Source: Theodoxus fluviatilis
Taxonomy: Eukaryota > Mollusca > Gastropoda > Cycloneritida > Neritidae
NCBI GenBank assembly: GCA_034096865.1
Contig: JAWQFJ010001863.1
Coordinates: forward strand, 7,870 to 27,869
Reading direction: 5' to 3'
Length of the DNA: 20,000 nt
Shown in pieces: positions 1 to 20,000 of this stretch (the stretch's first letter is position 1; every line of letters starts with the position of its first letter). Made by a program: the position numbers and the translations under genes. The notes beneath the pieces were generated by a model that saw only the letters and a list, made by a program, of their open reading frames with translations, was not told the DNA's origin and made no database searches.

Positions 1-254
1 CACACGGTGTGTGCGTGAATCACTGAATGAGTACGAATGCACATGTCTGGGTTGAACATCTATAATACACTTCCTCCTCTGTGTGACTGTGTGAGTGTTA
101 ATTCAGCGTCTATGACATGCCAAAGGAAAGCAAAACATGTCATAATAGGAGCTTCCTGAACCTATCCATCATGTTTAAAATATATGGTTGATTGTTCCTG
201 GGCCGATAGCTTAGAAGTGGATTTACATGCTTTACAAACACTCCGTCATAGCAA

Positions 255-483
255 TTCTCTAATGGCTCAGCTGGTAGAGCGTTCGACTCTTGGTCATGCA
301 TGACCAGGTTTGATTCTGCGCTGAAACTTTTTTTTTTCTTCTCTTTTTTCGAGAGGTTGTGGTTTTTGGGGGTTTTTATGTGTGTGTGTGTTTTCCCCCT
401 CTTTTCTCGAGAGGTTGCGAGTTCGAACCCGATCTTTTTTTAAATGCCAAAACCTGGAGGTTCAGCGCCAGCGGTTTTTATTA
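255..483 (+). mobile_element. tRNA-derived SINE, copy 1
   Basis: It begins with a tRNA-like head: an A box (tggctcagctgg, then tagagcg) followed by a B-box-like ggtttgattc. A T/C-rich stretch follows, then a second tRNA-like segment with another B box (gagttcgaaccc). It ends in a tail carrying aacctggaggtt and cagcgccagcggtttttatt. The whole arrangement recurs on the opposite strand at 3066-3291. I see no convincing target-site duplication. It is not an intact tRNA gene. Confidence 0.7.
477..482 (-). promoter_or_regulatory. Candidate polyadenylation signal AATAAA
   Basis: The plus strand reads tttatt, giving AATAAA about 540 nt downstream of the RARS2 stop. It lies in the tail of the SINE copy, so a repeat may supply the poly(A) signal. 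There is no independent evidence of cleavage here. Confidence 0.25.
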
Positions 484-819
484 CTTTAAGAATGGAAAAC
501 AAAATCGCCCAAGACCTCCCTTTCCCAAAATAAAAGATGATATTTCCATGGATGATGCAAACATTAGCACCAGAGTTACATCCAATGAAAAAAGAAGCAA
601 AATATCAAGAATCGTTCATAAAAAACATTCAATTAAAAACAAAACAACCTCCCTCTGTCCCTCTCTCACTCTGTCCCTCCCTCTGTCCGTTCATCCAGCT
701 CAATCTCCAAATCATCCCATCAAATCTACAGCAGTCAATGCCTGTTGGGCACATGACAAGTTCCATTTGCCAGAGTGTTTGGGGGAAAGGAAGAAGGGGC
801 AAACATACACCGAGTTTAC

Positions 820-935
820 ACCAACAACAAGGCAAAGTCAAAGACTGCCCTCACAGTCTATTGAGGGGCTGGGTGTCGAGCAGGGACAGGCCGTTGGCCA
901 GAGTGACTCAGTCTACCATCAGTCAGCGCAGAAGG
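820..935 (-). repeat. Duplicated 3' end of RARS2 terminal exon
   Basis: About 115 bp, offset 172 bp from the terminal exon, with clear base-by-base similarity to roughly 992-1107. The coding part of the copy still reads in frame (VTLANGLSLLDTQPLNRL, then TGA at 853-851) against VTLGNGLFLLGTQPLISL in the real exon. It lies in the 3'UTR or 3' flank. It is either a passive duplication or an alternative last exon: an AG sits just upstream, but no strong pyrimidine tract was seen. Confidence 0.8.
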
Positions 936-1022
936 TATGCAAGAAGGGATGTTATCCAGTGTAATGTGATACAGCCCCATTGATACCTTCACAACACAAC
1001 AAGGCAAAGTCTGAGACTGCCC

Positions 1023-18809
<17,787 letters not shown>

Positions 18810-19456
18810 CTGGAAGAGTGGCCAAGCATATTGCATCAAAAACTGTTGTTCCAGAAATCTGTCCTGTCCTTCTGCCATTCAGTCTTCAATCCTTTACCCA
18901 GTGCCTGAAGAGAACTGTAAAGTAAAAAGAAAATAAGAAGTTATTGTGTCAAGGAATTAAAGTGACTTTATTTATAACTTTATTTTTCTGCTTTTGTTTC
19001 AAAAACCAAATCAGCTATTTAAAAAAAAGCAAAGGCTTTACTACCCAAGCAGCAGCATCTGAAGAAATAATCTAAATTTGCCAGATTCTGAAGGCTGCAG
19101 CCATAAGAACAAAGTTGCAAGAGGCAACATTTCTTCCAGAGAGATGATTCCACATGAACTAAGAAACCTCAAAATAAGTTTACGTGCTTAACATTTTATG
19201 AAACAATCTCAAAGGCGATTTTCTTTCACAAATCACACAATCATAAGTTGCCAAATTTCTCAAACAAAACACTGACTCAAACAATGTAGTCTTCTTTTTT
19301 TAATAAACTCATAAGATAATTTCAAACATTCTTCAACATTTTAAGTATGATTACTAAGAACATTTCAAACTGATGAAAAAAAATTCATATGTGAATAACT
19401 ATTTCTCATTTAGAACACAGAAGGTTTATGGTGCAGTTTCAAAATTATTCCTATGA
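18810..19456. other. Upstream intron, no exon recognised
   Basis: A/T-rich sequence upstream, in transcript order, of exon 1. I searched the minus strand for an exon ending in two bases of a serine codon with RARS2-like sequence and found none. The preceding exon is presumably beyond base 20000. Bases 19771-20000 are likewise A/T-rich without a recognised feature. Confidence 0.6.
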
Positions 19457-19770
19457 TTAACCCTTACTGTGGCAGTCTTGTACTGATATGCATTTCCCTG
19501 TCCAGACCCGCCATGGCAGTTGCAGACTGATATGCGCCAGATCTGTTGTCTTCATTGATGAGATACATGATATGCACATGGAACTTTCAGCGACAGTTTG
19601 AGCCAATTTTAGCTGATGTTGTGCGCTGAATGAGTGTGTGGAACAGCTGGCATTCTCTGCCGACCAAGAAACCTATTTGAGGATGTTGGTCACAATGATT
19701 CTGACGAAGATAGTGAAGCCGAAGGGGATATCCACTCAAGTATTCAGAGAGGCATCACTGATTGAAACTA
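19457..19770 (+). mobile_element. Possible piggyBac-like transposon relic (5' end)
   Basis: TTAA at 19457-19460 is followed directly by CCCTTACTGTGGCAG, the TTAA|CCC form of piggyBac-family ends. Two related subterminal segments follow, both with tggcagt and ctgatatgc, about 45 bp apart. At about 19650-19765 short broken frames read FSADQETYLRML and, in another frame, HNDSDEDSEAEGD up to a stop. These resemble the acidic N-terminal region of piggyBac transposases. No catalytic domain and no opposite end are visible, so it is fragmentary or not real. Confidence 0.3.
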
Positions 19771-20000
19771 TCATGTGAAAAATTTTCAAGAATTTTTTTA
19801 ACTAGAAATTTATATATACTGTATAATTGTGATTGACCAAATAAAAAACCAAAAAAGTATCTTATTTTCTAATTTCACAAATTCATCAATAAATGTAGAC
19901 TGAAATTAGAAAGTCAAGAGTTTTTAAATGTTGTGTTTGTTCATCAATTCATATTGTTTGTGTAAATTGTACAGCTTAGGAGCTATGATAAATAGAAGTG

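Noticed and set aside
262..325. Functional tRNA gene
   Set aside because: A and B boxes are present but acceptor and anticodon stems do not close, and the sequence recurs with a SINE tail.

Overview
The window is animal nuclear DNA, most likely from a lophotrochozoan invertebrate such as a mollusc (inferred from overall character, not proven). Coding sequence occurs as short exons with consensus splice sites. The introns are packed with microsatellites, minisatellites and tRNA-derived short interspersed repeats. No bacterial-type gene, operon or CRISPR array is present.

I find one protein-coding gene, on the minus strand: a mitochondrial-type arginyl-tRNA synthetase (RARS2 family, class Ia). 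Thirteen coding exons can be placed, from the exon with the HIGH-type motif (18670-18809) to the stop codon (1023-1025). Every junction is phase-consistent. Together they give about 456 residues, covering the catalytic core from the HIGH motif, the degenerate KMSKS-equivalent loop (MSTRRG) and the DALR-type anticodon-binding domain. The N-terminal exons and promoter lie beyond base 20000. Ten of the twelve introns are GT-AG. Two (introns 2 and 8) appear to be GC-AG.

Layout, low to high coordinate (the gene reads right to left). 1-1022: 3' flank/3'UTR with a tRNA-derived SINE and a duplicated copy of the terminal coding segment. 1023-2955: exons 13, 12 and 11, with a (CT)n tract and a diverged 326-bp-offset duplication. 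2956-8555: a 5.6-kb intron holding a SINE, a probable LINE-type 3' end, a dispersed repeat, CA tracts, a 3.9-kb array of 9-bp units, and a 59-bp repeat that copies the exon 10/intron 10 junction. 8556-10831: exons 10 to 7 with a 115-bp repeat anchored at a splice donor and a 25-bp minisatellite. 10832-14228: G-rich and GGCAA/GGGCAA arrays, exon 6, a fold-back of 46-bp repeats, and a MITE-like element. 14229-16945: exons 5, 4 and 3 with (TG)n and a long homopurine array. 16946-18809: exons 2 and 1 separated by a 13-bp minisatellite. 18810-20000: upstream intron with a possible piggyBac-like relic.

Most long open reading frames here, including frames above 1300 codons on both strands across 4.2-8.3 kb, are by-products of repeats lacking stop codons and are not genes. 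The most notable feature is that almost every intron carries its own tandem array, and three arrays or duplications sit on exon ends, copying a splice donor or the stop codon.
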